From NCBI GenBank assembly GCA_965243185.1, contig OZ251531.1, positions 992,001 to 1,056,000 on the forward strand: a DNA stretch of 64,000 nt. Reading direction: 5' to 3'. This stretch comes from CBDBCU01 sp965243185. GTDB taxonomy: Bacteria; Chloroflexota; Dehalococcoidia; Lucifugimonadales; UBA3495. Below the pieces are notes generated by a model. It was not told where the DNA came from. It did no database searches and saw only the letters and a program-made list of their open reading frames with translations. Positions 25,793-33,791 of the stretch are shown piece after piece (the stretch's first letter is position 1; every line of letters begins with the position of its first letter). A program made the position numbers and the translations under genes.

Positions 25793-26857
25793 TTACCCCC
25801 CACCATGCGCCGCCCGCAGCTCCCCCACCACTCGCCGCGCCCGCGCCAACGCCGCATCCACATCCTCCGCGCCAATATGCCGGTGCGTCACCATCCGCAG
25901 CGACTGCGCCCGGGACGGCGTAACCTTCACCCCCGCCTCCGCCAACGCCGCCAGCGCTTCCCCGGCCGTCCCCACCGTCGGCTCAATCTCAAAGATGACA
26001 ATGTTAGTCGGCACGTTCTCCGGGTTAATCCGCAGCCCCGGGATTTCCGCCAAGCCCAAAGCCAACCGCCGGGCATTGGCGTGGTCATCCGCCAGCCGTT
26101 CAATCATCGTATCCAACGCCACCAAACCGGCCGCCGCCAGCACCCCGGCTTGCCGCATCCCGCCGCCAATCATCTTGCGCCACCGCCGCGCCTGCCCGAT
26201 AAACTCCCCGCTCCCGCACAGCACCGACCCCACCGGGCAGCTCAGCGCCTTGGACAGGCAAAAAGAGACCGAATCCACATCCTTAACCAGTTCCTTGGCC
26301 GGCACTTCCAAAGCCACCGCCGCGTTAAACAGCCGCGCCCCGTCCAGATGAACCCGCACCCCGGCGGCGTGAGCCACATCCGCCATCCGCTTGGTATCCT
26401 GCGGCGTCAGTACGCCCCCGCTGCACCGGTTATGGGTATTTTCCAGACACACCAGCGTCGTCGGGGGATTATGCACATTGCCCCGCGGCCGAATGGCATC
26501 CATCAAATCCCCGGGCGCCATCCGCCCCTGCTCATCATTCGGCACCAGACGAACCTGCGCCCCGGCCAACGCCGACACCCCGGCCGACTCGTTCCAGAAA
26601 ATATGCGCCTGGTCGCCCATTACCAGCTCATCCCCCCGCTGGCAAAAGGTCAAAGCGGCGATAAGATTGCTCATCGTCCCGCTGGCCGTCAGCAGCCCGG
26701 CCTCCTTGCCCAGCAGCTCCGCCGCCCGGTGCTCCAACCGGTTGATGGACGGATCCTCCCCGTACACATCATCCCCCACCTCGGCGGCCGCCATCGCCTG
26801 CCGCATCTCCTCCGTAGGCTGGGTTATCGTATCGCTCCGCAAGTCGATAGTGTTCAT
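25793..26857 (-). CDS. ltaE: Low-specificity L-threonine aldolase
   Basis: A 354-residue PLP enzyme (fold type I) that cleaves L-threonine or L-allo-threonine to glycine and acetaldehyde. The N-terminus 'IDLRSDTITQPTEEMRQAM' is typical. The PLP-binding Asp is in 'HLDGARLFNAAV', and the Schiff-base lysine is in 'VSFCLSKALSCPVGS'. It is full length, and ATG 26857 has GGGAGAG upstream. It lies 39 bp downstream of mcrC on the same strand and may be read through from that operon, though the functions are unrelated. Confidence 0.92.
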   Translation of the reverse strand: MNTIDLRSDTITQPTEEMRQAMAAAEVGDDVYGEDPSINRLEHRAAELLGKEAGLLTASGTMSNLIAALTFCQRGDELVMGDQAHIFWNESAGVSALAGAQVRLVPNDEQGRMAPGDLMDAIRPRGNVHNPPTTLVCLENTHNRCSGGVLTPQDTKRMADVAHAAGVRVHLDGARLFNAAVALEVPAKELVKDVDSVSFCLSKALSCPVGSVLCGSGEFIGQARRWRKMIGGGMRQAGVLAAAGLVALDTMIERLADDHANARRLALGLAEIPGLRINPENVPTNIVIFEIEPTVGTAGEALAALAEAGVKVTPSRAQSLRMVTHRHIGAEDVDAALARARRVVGELRAAHGGG

Positions 26858-26896
26858 CCCTAACTCTCCCGGTAAGCCCGCATTAAACGGATACTC

Positions 26897-28132
26897 TCAC
26901 GCCGCCGCGCGCCTCGCCTCGGCTTCCTCCCGCAACGCCTTTATTTTATCTGCCAATTCCTTGACCCGACCCAGCACACCCTCCAAATTGCCGGACAAGT
27001 CCAATGCCGCCACTTGCAACCTCTTGCCGCAATGCCGCACCGTGTATTTCACCGTACCCGCTTCCCCTTCCCATTGGGCGTAAATTAGCATACCCCAGGG
27101 CAAGTTGGCGGCAGTAACATAAGCCAGCAACTGGTACAAATCCCCTTCCGGAACCGCCCGGTCCGTCAGGTTTTTATACTTTGCATCCCCCACAAAACGG
27201 CAGACCCCGCCATCCCGCCACACCAAGTCCGGCCGGAGTTTTATCCGGTCATCTACATCCAAACCGCCAATCCCATCCTCGCCAAAAGTTCTTTCCGACG
27301 CCCCCAATTCCTCCCGCAAAGCCACCGTCACAAACTCCTGAAAAACCTGGTTCATATCCATCAGGAACCCGTTAGCCCGCACCTCGCCCCGTTGCGCCTC
27401 AAACGCGCTGTGCCGCAGGATCAGCCGGGACAACGCCACTACCCCCCGATAGTGTTCGTTCAGCCGGTCGAACCGCACCTCCGGCACGGCATTAGCCGGA
27501 AACTCTTTCCAGGATACATTGTCCAGCATACCCGCCACCCAAGCCAAGCCGCTGCGCGCCCGCGGCGAGCGCAGCCCCATCCCGCCCAGCCGATAGGCCG
27601 CCGCCTTTACCAGCCGGTTTGCCACTATATCCTCGGTGAACTCGTTATACCGCACCTCCACCGGCAGCGGAATGTTGAACCGCCGCCGCAGTTGCGCGTC
27701 AAACCGAATCCGCCCCCGCACCGTATAAAGGGCTTCCTCCTTCCGCAAGTAGCCGTGCAGCAACCCCCGCGCAAAAGCCCGCCGCGCCATAGCATTCAAC
27801 GCCAGGGCCAAAACATCCGGCAAGTCCTCATCATCCCGCCCAAAGTCAAAGTCCCTTTCCTGTGGGCGGAACTTGCCTATAGCGTAACACGCCAATGACA
27901 GCAACTGCCCAATCCCTATCTTGGGACTAATCAGCAAAGACAAGTTGCCGGCTTCCATCGCCCCAACTATCGAGCCGGGCGTCAGACGATATGTGTCGTT
28001 GTTGCCAATGACCTGCTGAATATCGAGAGACAGGTTTTCCTTCCCTGCATTAAGCAGTTGCAGGGTACTCCGCTCGTCGGTCGAGAGCCTATGCTCGCTA
28101 GGCTCGTACTCCCGCAGGTTAATCTGGCGCAT
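26897..28132 (-). CDS. mcrC: McrC-like restriction subunit
   Basis: A 411-residue McrC homologue, the nuclease partner of the GTP-dependent McrB motor. The PD-(D/E)XK core is seen as 'KLRPDLVWRDGG' followed by 'FVGDAKYKN'. The N-terminal half carries the McrC-specific beta-rich domain. The gene overlaps the end of mcrB by 14 bp and so is coupled to it. In this operon the upstream methyltransferase suggests that the complex may cut unmodified or foreign sites (LlaJI-like), or it may act as a classic modification-dependent type IV enzyme. Confidence 0.9.
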   Translation of the reverse strand: MRQINLREYEPSEHRLSTDERSTLQLLNAGKENLSLDIQQVIGNNDTYRLTPGSIVGAMEAGNLSLLISPKIGIGQLLSLACYAIGKFRPQERDFDFGRDDEDLPDVLALALNAMARRAFARGLLHGYLRKEEALYTVRGRIRFDAQLRRRFNIPLPVEVRYNEFTEDIVANRLVKAAAYRLGGMGLRSPRARSGLAWVAGMLDNVSWKEFPANAVPEVRFDRLNEHYRGVVALSRLILRHSAFEAQRGEVRANGFLMDMNQVFQEFVTVALREELGASERTFGEDGIGGLDVDDRIKLRPDLVWRDGGVCRFVGDAKYKNLTDRAVPEGDLYQLLAYVTAANLPWGMLIYAQWEGEAGTVKYTVRHCGKRLQVAALDLSGNLEGVLGRVKELADKIKALREEAEARRAAA

Positions 28133-29846
28133 TGCCCTTCAATTTCTCCAAGTCGAACTCGGCAAGGCGTTCCCGGTCGTCAAACAGACGCTCCGCAATG
28201 TATGGCAGTACGCTATGCTTCCAGATGCGCTTGACGCCGTCCTCGTCCAGCCCTTCCCGCATAAAGTAGCTCGGTCCAATGGCGGCGTCGGACGCGCCGT
28301 AGGTCTTGAGGAGATCGTTGGCTTTGTCCACCACATCCTCCACCCATCCCGCATTGGTAGGATTTTCCTCCAGATAGCGGCGCAGCACACTTTTGACCGG
28401 CTCCTCGCCCGGGAGAAACTCCACAAAGTAAAACCGCCGCCGCAAAGCCAAATCCACCATTGCAATGGAACGGTCCGCCGTGTTCATCGTCCCAATGATG
28501 AACAGGTTTTTCGGCAGAGAAAAATCCTTGTCGGAATACTGGAGCCGCATCTTTTCACCCCGATACTCCAACAGGAAATACAATTCCCCGAACACCGTCG
28601 CCAAGGCACCCCGGTTTATCTCGTCGATGATGAGATAATAGCGATTGTCCTTGTCCTGCTTCGCTTTCTCCGCAATCTCCAGCAACGGCCCCTTCCGCAG
28701 CTCAAACCCCACTTGCCCGCCGTCCATCTGCTTGGGGCGAAACCCCTGCACAAAATCCTCGTAGGCATAAGACGGATGAAACTGCACCAAGCGCACCCGC
28801 CCGGCGGCATCATCCCCCGAACCGGCCAAGTGCCTTGCCAACGCCTGGGCCACATAAGTCTTGCCCGTCCCCGGCGGCCCCTGAAAAATCACCTGCCCCT
28901 TCTCCGCCAGCAGCGACTCGACTTCCCCTAGGAAAGAGACAGGCAAATAGGTTTGGTTAGCAAGGGCTTGCAACCCTTCCGTAGGCGGCGGTACTACTGG
29001 AGGCGGGGGCGGCGGCTGGTTGCCGGAGTAATTCCAACGTTCACGAATGCCTTCATCGTGAAATTGAAAGTCGCTCCCTAACTCACCCTCTAGTGCTTGG
29101 CGAATCTGTAGGATGTTGCGGTCAACGTCGGATTCGCTTGCAGTGGCGTAACTCCCCAACTTCTCGGCAATCGTGTTTTTCTGCCCTTCCGAAACTATCG
29201 GCTCAAAAGTATCCGGATGTACGAGGTGAAGGAGGGCGTGGCGTTGGACAATGGTTTTGCCGGCGTAATTAGGGAGACGCAAAAGCGCACTCTGGAAACT
29301 GGAGCTGACATCCGCCACGAACTTCTTGAACGCCCAAGGGTCTTGCAAGCACCCCTCGATATCATCTTGGGTTTGTTTCCACCGCTCAACAAACTCGATG
29401 ATGAATCCAAGGTAAGCGGGAAGCCCGGAGGCAAATGCGGTCCCAATCGTAGCAATGCCGGGGGCCAAGCCGGCAATGAGATCGTCGGGTATTGCTATTT
29501 CCTGACCCGACCACCCCAACACTTGCCTAACCCGCGCTAGCTTCGTCACCGGCCTGATACTCGGCACATGGGGCGTCAGATACACGAAGTAGAGTGCTTC
29601 AGCAGCCAACTGATACGCTTCCGGAGTACTCCCGGTCAGCTGATGCTCCAGCTTCTGTAAAGTGGTTCCCTGCCCCGGGTCCGGGTTATCCATAAACCCG
29701 GCGCGTACTTCATCCAGCACTTCAGGCGTCCAGACAGCCTTGCCCGGCGTAAAGAGCGAGTCATCACCCCGCAATACCCGAGCAACCCACTGCTTGGCAG
29801 CGTCGTAGGTCTGCTCTACGCCGGGTTCCGTTTTCCTGGATCCCAT
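28119..29846 (-). CDS. mcrB: McrB-like GTPase/AAA+ restriction motor
   Basis: A 575-residue AAA+ protein of the McrB family. Walker A is GPPGTGKT, Walker B 'LIIDEINRGALATVFGELY', and the McrB GTP-binding signature 'GTMNTADRS' follows, then 'ALRRRF' (arginine fingers). The N-terminal 290 residues form a different, probably DNA-recognising domain, with 'ALLRLPNYAGKTIVQRH' and 'LVHPDTFEPIVS', a module seen in other McrB-like proteins. ATG 29846 has GGGGGTAGG upstream. The order is methyltransferase, mcrB, mcrC on one strand. Confidence 0.92.
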   Translation of the reverse strand: MGSRKTEPGVEQTYDAAKQWVARVLRGDDSLFTPGKAVWTPEVLDEVRAGFMDNPDPGQGTTLQKLEHQLTGSTPEAYQLAAEALYFVYLTPHVPSIRPVTKLARVRQVLGWSGQEIAIPDDLIAGLAPGIATIGTAFASGLPAYLGFIIEFVERWKQTQDDIEGCLQDPWAFKKFVADVSSSFQSALLRLPNYAGKTIVQRHALLHLVHPDTFEPIVSEGQKNTIAEKLGSYATASESDVDRNILQIRQALEGELGSDFQFHDEGIRERWNYSGNQPPPPPPVVPPPTEGLQALANQTYLPVSFLGEVESLLAEKGQVIFQGPPGTGKTYVAQALARHLAGSGDDAAGRVRLVQFHPSYAYEDFVQGFRPKQMDGGQVGFELRKGPLLEIAEKAKQDKDNRYYLIIDEINRGALATVFGELYFLLEYRGEKMRLQYSDKDFSLPKNLFIIGTMNTADRSIAMVDLALRRRFYFVEFLPGEEPVKSVLRRYLEENPTNAGWVEDVVDKANDLLKTYGASDAAIGPSYFMREGLDEDGVKRIWKHSVLPYIAERLFDDRERLAEFDLEKLKGNAPD

Positions 29847-29920
29847 AACCTACCCCCTTCCTTCGTTCAACGCCATCCTACTCCCCCAACCGCCCCTTGT
29901 CAAAAATCCGGCCGCCGCCC

Positions 29921-31333
29921 TTACCCGCCCCTTTTCTCCAGTACCAAAATACAATCATCCTCAATCCGCTCCGCCCGCGGCACCTTAATAAAGTGGTTAA
30001 TAATCCCCGACACAAACCAGGTCTCAATTCGGTATCCCAGCCCCAGCGCGGCCTCCCGCAAATACCGCCAAGTCTCAAAAATATGCCCCCGCATCATATT
30101 CGAGCCGACCACCAGCACATACTTGCCGCCCGGTTTCAACACCCGGTTCACTTCCGCCAGGTTCTTAACCATATCCTGCATATAGCGGTAAGCAATGCCG
30201 GCCCGGCGCGGGTCGGCCGCAAAAATGTCCCCAATCACCCCATCCGCGCTGGCAATCCCGGTCTGCTGTAGCTCGGCATACTCCGCCGCCGTTATCACTT
30301 CCGTACCCACGTGCTGCCGTTTCAAGTCCCGCAAAGAACCGGTCGCCAAACCCAGCCAATACATTTCCAACTGGTGCGTGCGCGGGTAGTCCACGGCATT
30401 CAGGTACGGCGGCGAAGTCAACGCCAAGTCGAAAGTTCCATCCGGATACGCCGCCAAGTCTGTTGCGCTGCAATCCGTTGGTATCGTCACCTGAGTAGAG
30501 GTCGCCGCCCGTTCCGCCAACGCCAGCATCCCCGCTACATTACCCTCCATCCGCCTGCGGAACAAACTGATGGCATAGCCCGGCTCAATCCGCTTATCCA
30601 GTTTCTTGCGGATGACCGTCCGGGTGCAGTTATTATCCGCTTGCGACGCCTGCCGTATCACCGACGAAAAGGCTGCCAGCAGAAAATCCTTGACCGCATC
30701 AGAGCAATCCAGCCCGGCAATGCCGCCCTTAATGTAAGCCAATTCCCGCAGCACATAGGGCTTGAACCAGTTATCCCGATAGGGAAACTCCGGAATATCG
30801 CCGCCATCCCGGTCGGCGTCAAACCCGTCCAGCCGCGCCGTCATTTCCGCCGCCGCCGCCCGCAATTCCCCCGGTTCCAGCGGCGTCGTCTTAACCCGCG
30901 CCAGAAATCGCGAAAAGGGGTCGATGTCCACCCCCACGCTCGGCCGCCCCAGCAGCATTGCCTCCAGATTAGTCGTCCCGCTCCCCATAAAGGGATCCAA
31001 AACCAGCTCCCCCGGCCGGCTGTACCGTTCAATAATCCACCGCGGCAATTCCGGGAAAAACTTGGCCGGATACTTATGCAGCCCATGGGTATAAGCCCGC
31101 TGATCCCGGCTGATGAACAGAAACCGCTTCCCCGGCTGGCTGATGTCCAAATCCCGGGGAATATCCCCCTCAATCCGCACCGTATCCACCAACCCTTCCG
31201 GCGCATCGGGCAACCCCGCCGGCTCCTTAACCCCATCCCCTTCCCGCCGCCGCAAAGCATCCAGCCCCAACTGCGCCGCCCCTTCCTGAACCGGCAATTC
31301 CGCCCCTTCAATTGTCCGTGTCCCAACAGCCAT
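29921..31333 (-). CDS. DNA methyltransferase (N4-cytosine/N6-adenine type) of the McrBC operon
   Basis: A 470-residue AdoMet-dependent DNA methyltransferase. Motif I (LDPFMGSGTT) comes before motif IV (TSPPYLN). The SPPY form is commonest in N4-cytosine enzymes, though N6-adenine is possible. 'HGLHKYPAKFFPELPRWII' before motif I is typical of this group. ATG 31333 is chosen, with GAGGG upstream; TTG at 31345 is an alternative. The mcrB start is 74 bp downstream on the same strand with no terminator, so the three genes probably form one restriction operon in which this enzyme marks self DNA. Confidence 0.88.
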   Translation of the reverse strand: MAVGTRTIEGAELPVQEGAAQLGLDALRRREGDGVKEPAGLPDAPEGLVDTVRIEGDIPRDLDISQPGKRFLFISRDQRAYTHGLHKYPAKFFPELPRWIIERYSRPGELVLDPFMGSGTTNLEAMLLGRPSVGVDIDPFSRFLARVKTTPLEPGELRAAAAEMTARLDGFDADRDGGDIPEFPYRDNWFKPYVLRELAYIKGGIAGLDCSDAVKDFLLAAFSSVIRQASQADNNCTRTVIRKKLDKRIEPGYAISLFRRRMEGNVAGMLALAERAATSTQVTIPTDCSATDLAAYPDGTFDLALTSPPYLNAVDYPRTHQLEMYWLGLATGSLRDLKRQHVGTEVITAAEYAELQQTGIASADGVIGDIFAADPRRAGIAYRYMQDMVKNLAEVNRVLKPGGKYVLVVGSNMMRGHIFETWRYLREAALGLGYRIETWFVSGIINHFIKVPRAERIEDDCILVLEKRGG

Positions 31334-31473
31334 CCCGTCCCTCAACTTTCCCCTGCTTGTAAATCCCTACCCGCCTACCAAAGCCCGCCCATTCTACCAC
31401 ATTCCTTGCCAAACTAAACCCAATACCCTAATATAAGCACAACCGATCCGCCCCCACAGCAGGAGCAGCCGTT

Positions 31474-32115
31474 ATGCGCCAAAGCGCCGTCAGTTTCAAG
31501 GCCAAAGGTCTCAACTTCGAGGGCATCGTCGCCACCCCGGACGATACCACTACCCCGGTTCCCGGCATTGTCCTGTGCCATCCCCATCCCCTCTTTGGCG
31601 GCAATATGGATAACAATGTCATCATTGCCGTATCCTTTGCCTTGGCCGATCAGGGCTTTGCCACCCTCCGCTTCAACTTCCGCGGCGTCGGCAACAGCGA
31701 AGGCCAGCACAGCAAGGGCGAACAGGAACACCACGAAATCCTCGGCGCTTTCGACCTCCTCAAAGCCTGGCCTGGCATTGACGGCAAACGCCTCGGCTTG
31801 GCTGGCTACTCCTTCGGCACCTCCGTAATCCTCGGTAGCGCCGCCGTCCAGAAAAAAGCCCAAGCCATCGCCCTGATTTCCCCGCCCTTGCGCGCCTTTC
31901 CCGACACCCCCCTGAAAAAATCCAAAACCCCCACCCTGATAATTTCCGGCGACCGGGACAAACTGGTGCAGTCCGACGAGTTGCCGCCCAACCTGGACGC
32001 CTTTGCTCAGCCGCCGCAGCTGCAAATCGTCCCCGGCGCCGACCACTATTGGGGCGGAATGGAGCGGCAGCTAATTGGCCCGCTAACCGACTTTTTCGCC
32101 GCCCACCTGAAGTAG
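31474..32115 (+). CDS. Alpha/beta hydrolase (COG2945-like)
   Basis: A 213-residue small alpha/beta hydrolase. 'CHPHPLFGGNMDN' is the family's characteristic N-terminal motif, the nucleophile elbow is GYSFGT, the acid is probably Asp in 'ISGDRDKLV', and His is in 'GADHYW'. The role is unknown; dienelactone hydrolase-like or esterase activity is usual for the fold. ATG 31474 has AGGAG upstream. lspA follows after 5 bp. Confidence 0.88.
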   Translation: MRQSAVSFKAKGLNFEGIVATPDDTTTPVPGIVLCHPHPLFGGNMDNNVIIAVSFALADQGFATLRFNFRGVGNSEGQHSKGEQEHHEILGAFDLLKAWPGIDGKRLGLAGYSFGTSVILGSAAVQKKAQAIALISPPLRAFPDTPLKKSKTPTLIISGDRDKLVQSDELPPNLDAFAQPPQLQIVPGADHYWGGMERQLIGPLTDFFAAHLK

Positions 32116-32120
32116 CCCCC

Positions 32121-32822
32121 ATGACCCCGCCCGAACACCGCCCGCAACTCGACCCGGCTCCACCCCCGGACTCTTGCCCGCAACCGGCCGCCGACCCTTC
32201 CCTTGCGGACACCGCCGCCAACCCGGCCGCGGACACCAGCCCCGCCGGTAGCGGCCGCCTCCCCATCTACCGCGACTTCATCCTGCTCCAACTGGCGGCC
32301 ATAGTCTTTCTTGCCGACCAGTTCACCAAGTTTCTGGTGCGCGAATTCATCCCCTTCGGCTCCTCCTGGCCGCTATGGCTCGGCCGGGATATTTTCCAAT
32401 TCACCCACACCCACAACACCGGCAGCATTTTCGGCATCCTCCAAGGGCAAAACACGCCGCTGATTTTTGTATCCTTCCTCGGCGTTTTCGTGCTGATTAT
32501 GATTTATCGCAGCCAGCCGCGGCCCACCCATCTGCTGCGGTTAAGCCTCGGCTTGCAATTGGGCGGCGCTTTCGGCAACCTGATTGACCGGCTCCGCCTC
32601 GGCGCTGTAACCGACTTTATCGATGTCAGCCGCTGGCCGGTCTTTAACCTGGCCGACGCCTCTATCGTAACCGGCTTAATACTCTTGGCGTGGTTTTTAC
32701 TCCGCGCCAACCGCCAAGACGCCGCCGCCGACCCGCCGGCGGCCGCCCCGACAGACGCCACCGTTGCCGCCATCGAACCGCCCGACCCGGCTGACCCTAC
32801 CGACCGGGAGCCGTCCCCATGA
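32121..32822 (+). CDS. lspA: Lipoprotein signal peptidase with extended termini
   Basis: Signal peptidase II, the membrane aspartyl protease that removes signal peptides from prolipoproteins such as those at 11165 and 42420. The conserved parts are 'NTGSIFGIL', 'GGAFGNLIDRLRLGAVTDFIDV' (first catalytic Asp) and 'FNLADASI' (second Asp), within four membrane helices. The protein has 233 residues against about 160 for the family. About 48 extra Pro/Ala-rich residues precede the first helix, and about 40 Pro/Asp/Ala-rich residues follow the last. No ribosome-binding site supports a later start, but an internal start cannot be excluded. It overlaps rluD by 4 bp. Confidence 0.92.
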   Translation: MTPPEHRPQLDPAPPPDSCPQPAADPSLADTAANPAADTSPAGSGRLPIYRDFILLQLAAIVFLADQFTKFLVREFIPFGSSWPLWLGRDIFQFTHTHNTGSIFGILQGQNTPLIFVSFLGVFVLIMIYRSQPRPTHLLRLSLGLQLGGAFGNLIDRLRLGAVTDFIDVSRWPVFNLADASIVTGLILLAWFLLRANRQDAAADPPAAAPTDATVAAIEPPDPADPTDREPSP

Positions 32823-33727
32823 CCGCCCCGCCGTCCGCCATCCGTCAATTCCGGGCCGCCCGGGACCAACCCCGCCTCGACCGTTTCCTGTCCCTACAGC
32901 AAACCGGTCTCAGCCGTAGCCGCCTCCACGCCCTCATCGCCGCCGGAATGGCCCAGCTGAACGGCCAGCCCGCCCGACCCGCTCAAAAAGTCAAAGCTGG
33001 CGACCACATCACCCTGACCATCCCCCCGGCCCGAGCCGCCGCCTTAACCCCGCAGGAAATGCCCTTGTCCGTCCTCTATCAGGATGACGCCCTCCTCGTC
33101 CTGGACAAGCCCGCCGGACTTTCCGTCCATCCCGGCCCCGGCCATCCCGACGGCACCCTGGTCAACGGACTCTTGGCCCATTGCCCCGACCTGCCCGGCA
33201 TTGGCGGCGTCTTGCGCCCCGGCATCGTCCACCGCCTCGACAAAGACACCTCCGGCTTGATGGTCGTCGCCAAAACCGAACCGGCCCACCGCCAGCTCTC
33301 AGCCCAGCTGAAAGCCCGGCAAGTGGACAAAGGCTATCTGGCCTTGGCCGTGGGCATCATCGCGCCGCCGCAGGGGGTAATTGACGCCCCCATCGCCCGC
33401 GACCCGCGCCATCGCCAACGAATGGCCGTAGTCCCCGGCGGCCGGGATGCCCGCACCCGCTACCAAACCCGGCAGCAGTACGACCGCCACACCCTGCTGG
33501 AGCTGCAACTGGAAACCGGCCGCACCCACCAGATCCGCGTCCACCTTTCCCACTTGGGACATCCCTTGCTCGGCGATGCCACCTACGGCAAAGCCAGCCC
33601 GCTGCTATCCCGCCACTTCCTCCACGCCCACCGGTTAGGGTTTCAACACCCGAACAACGGCCAACCCCTCCAATTCCAATCGCAACTGCCGCCGGAACTG
33701 GCCGCCATACTGCCGGAGTTGAACTAG
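32819..33727 (+). CDS. rluD: RluA/RluD family pseudouridine synthase
   Basis: A 302-residue RNA pseudouridine synthase. An S4 RNA-binding domain (about 15-75) is followed by the catalytic domain with 'RPGIVHRLDKDTSGLMVVAKT', where the Asp is the catalytic nucleophile. 'LLELQLETGRTHQIRVHL' is the second family motif. RluD modifies helix 69 of 23S rRNA; other family members have different targets, so the exact site is inferred. It is coupled to lspA through ATGA, an order common in bacteria. Confidence 0.9.
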   Translation: MTAPPSAIRQFRAARDQPRLDRFLSLQQTGLSRSRLHALIAAGMAQLNGQPARPAQKVKAGDHITLTIPPARAAALTPQEMPLSVLYQDDALLVLDKPAGLSVHPGPGHPDGTLVNGLLAHCPDLPGIGGVLRPGIVHRLDKDTSGLMVVAKTEPAHRQLSAQLKARQVDKGYLALAVGIIAPPQGVIDAPIARDPRHRQRMAVVPGGRDARTRYQTRQQYDRHTLLELQLETGRTHQIRVHLSHLGHPLLGDATYGKASPLLSRHFLHAHRLGFQHPNNGQPLQFQSQLPPELAAILPELN

Positions 33728-33791
33728 CCTTGCCCCATTTCCCCAACTCAGGAAGTTTTGCGACTCCCTGACTAAGCCCGGCCGCCCGGCA

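Noticed and set aside
25643..26863. A 406-codon open frame on the plus strand
   Set aside because: Antisense to threonine aldolase; composition is Arg/Pro/His-rich as in a shadow frame.
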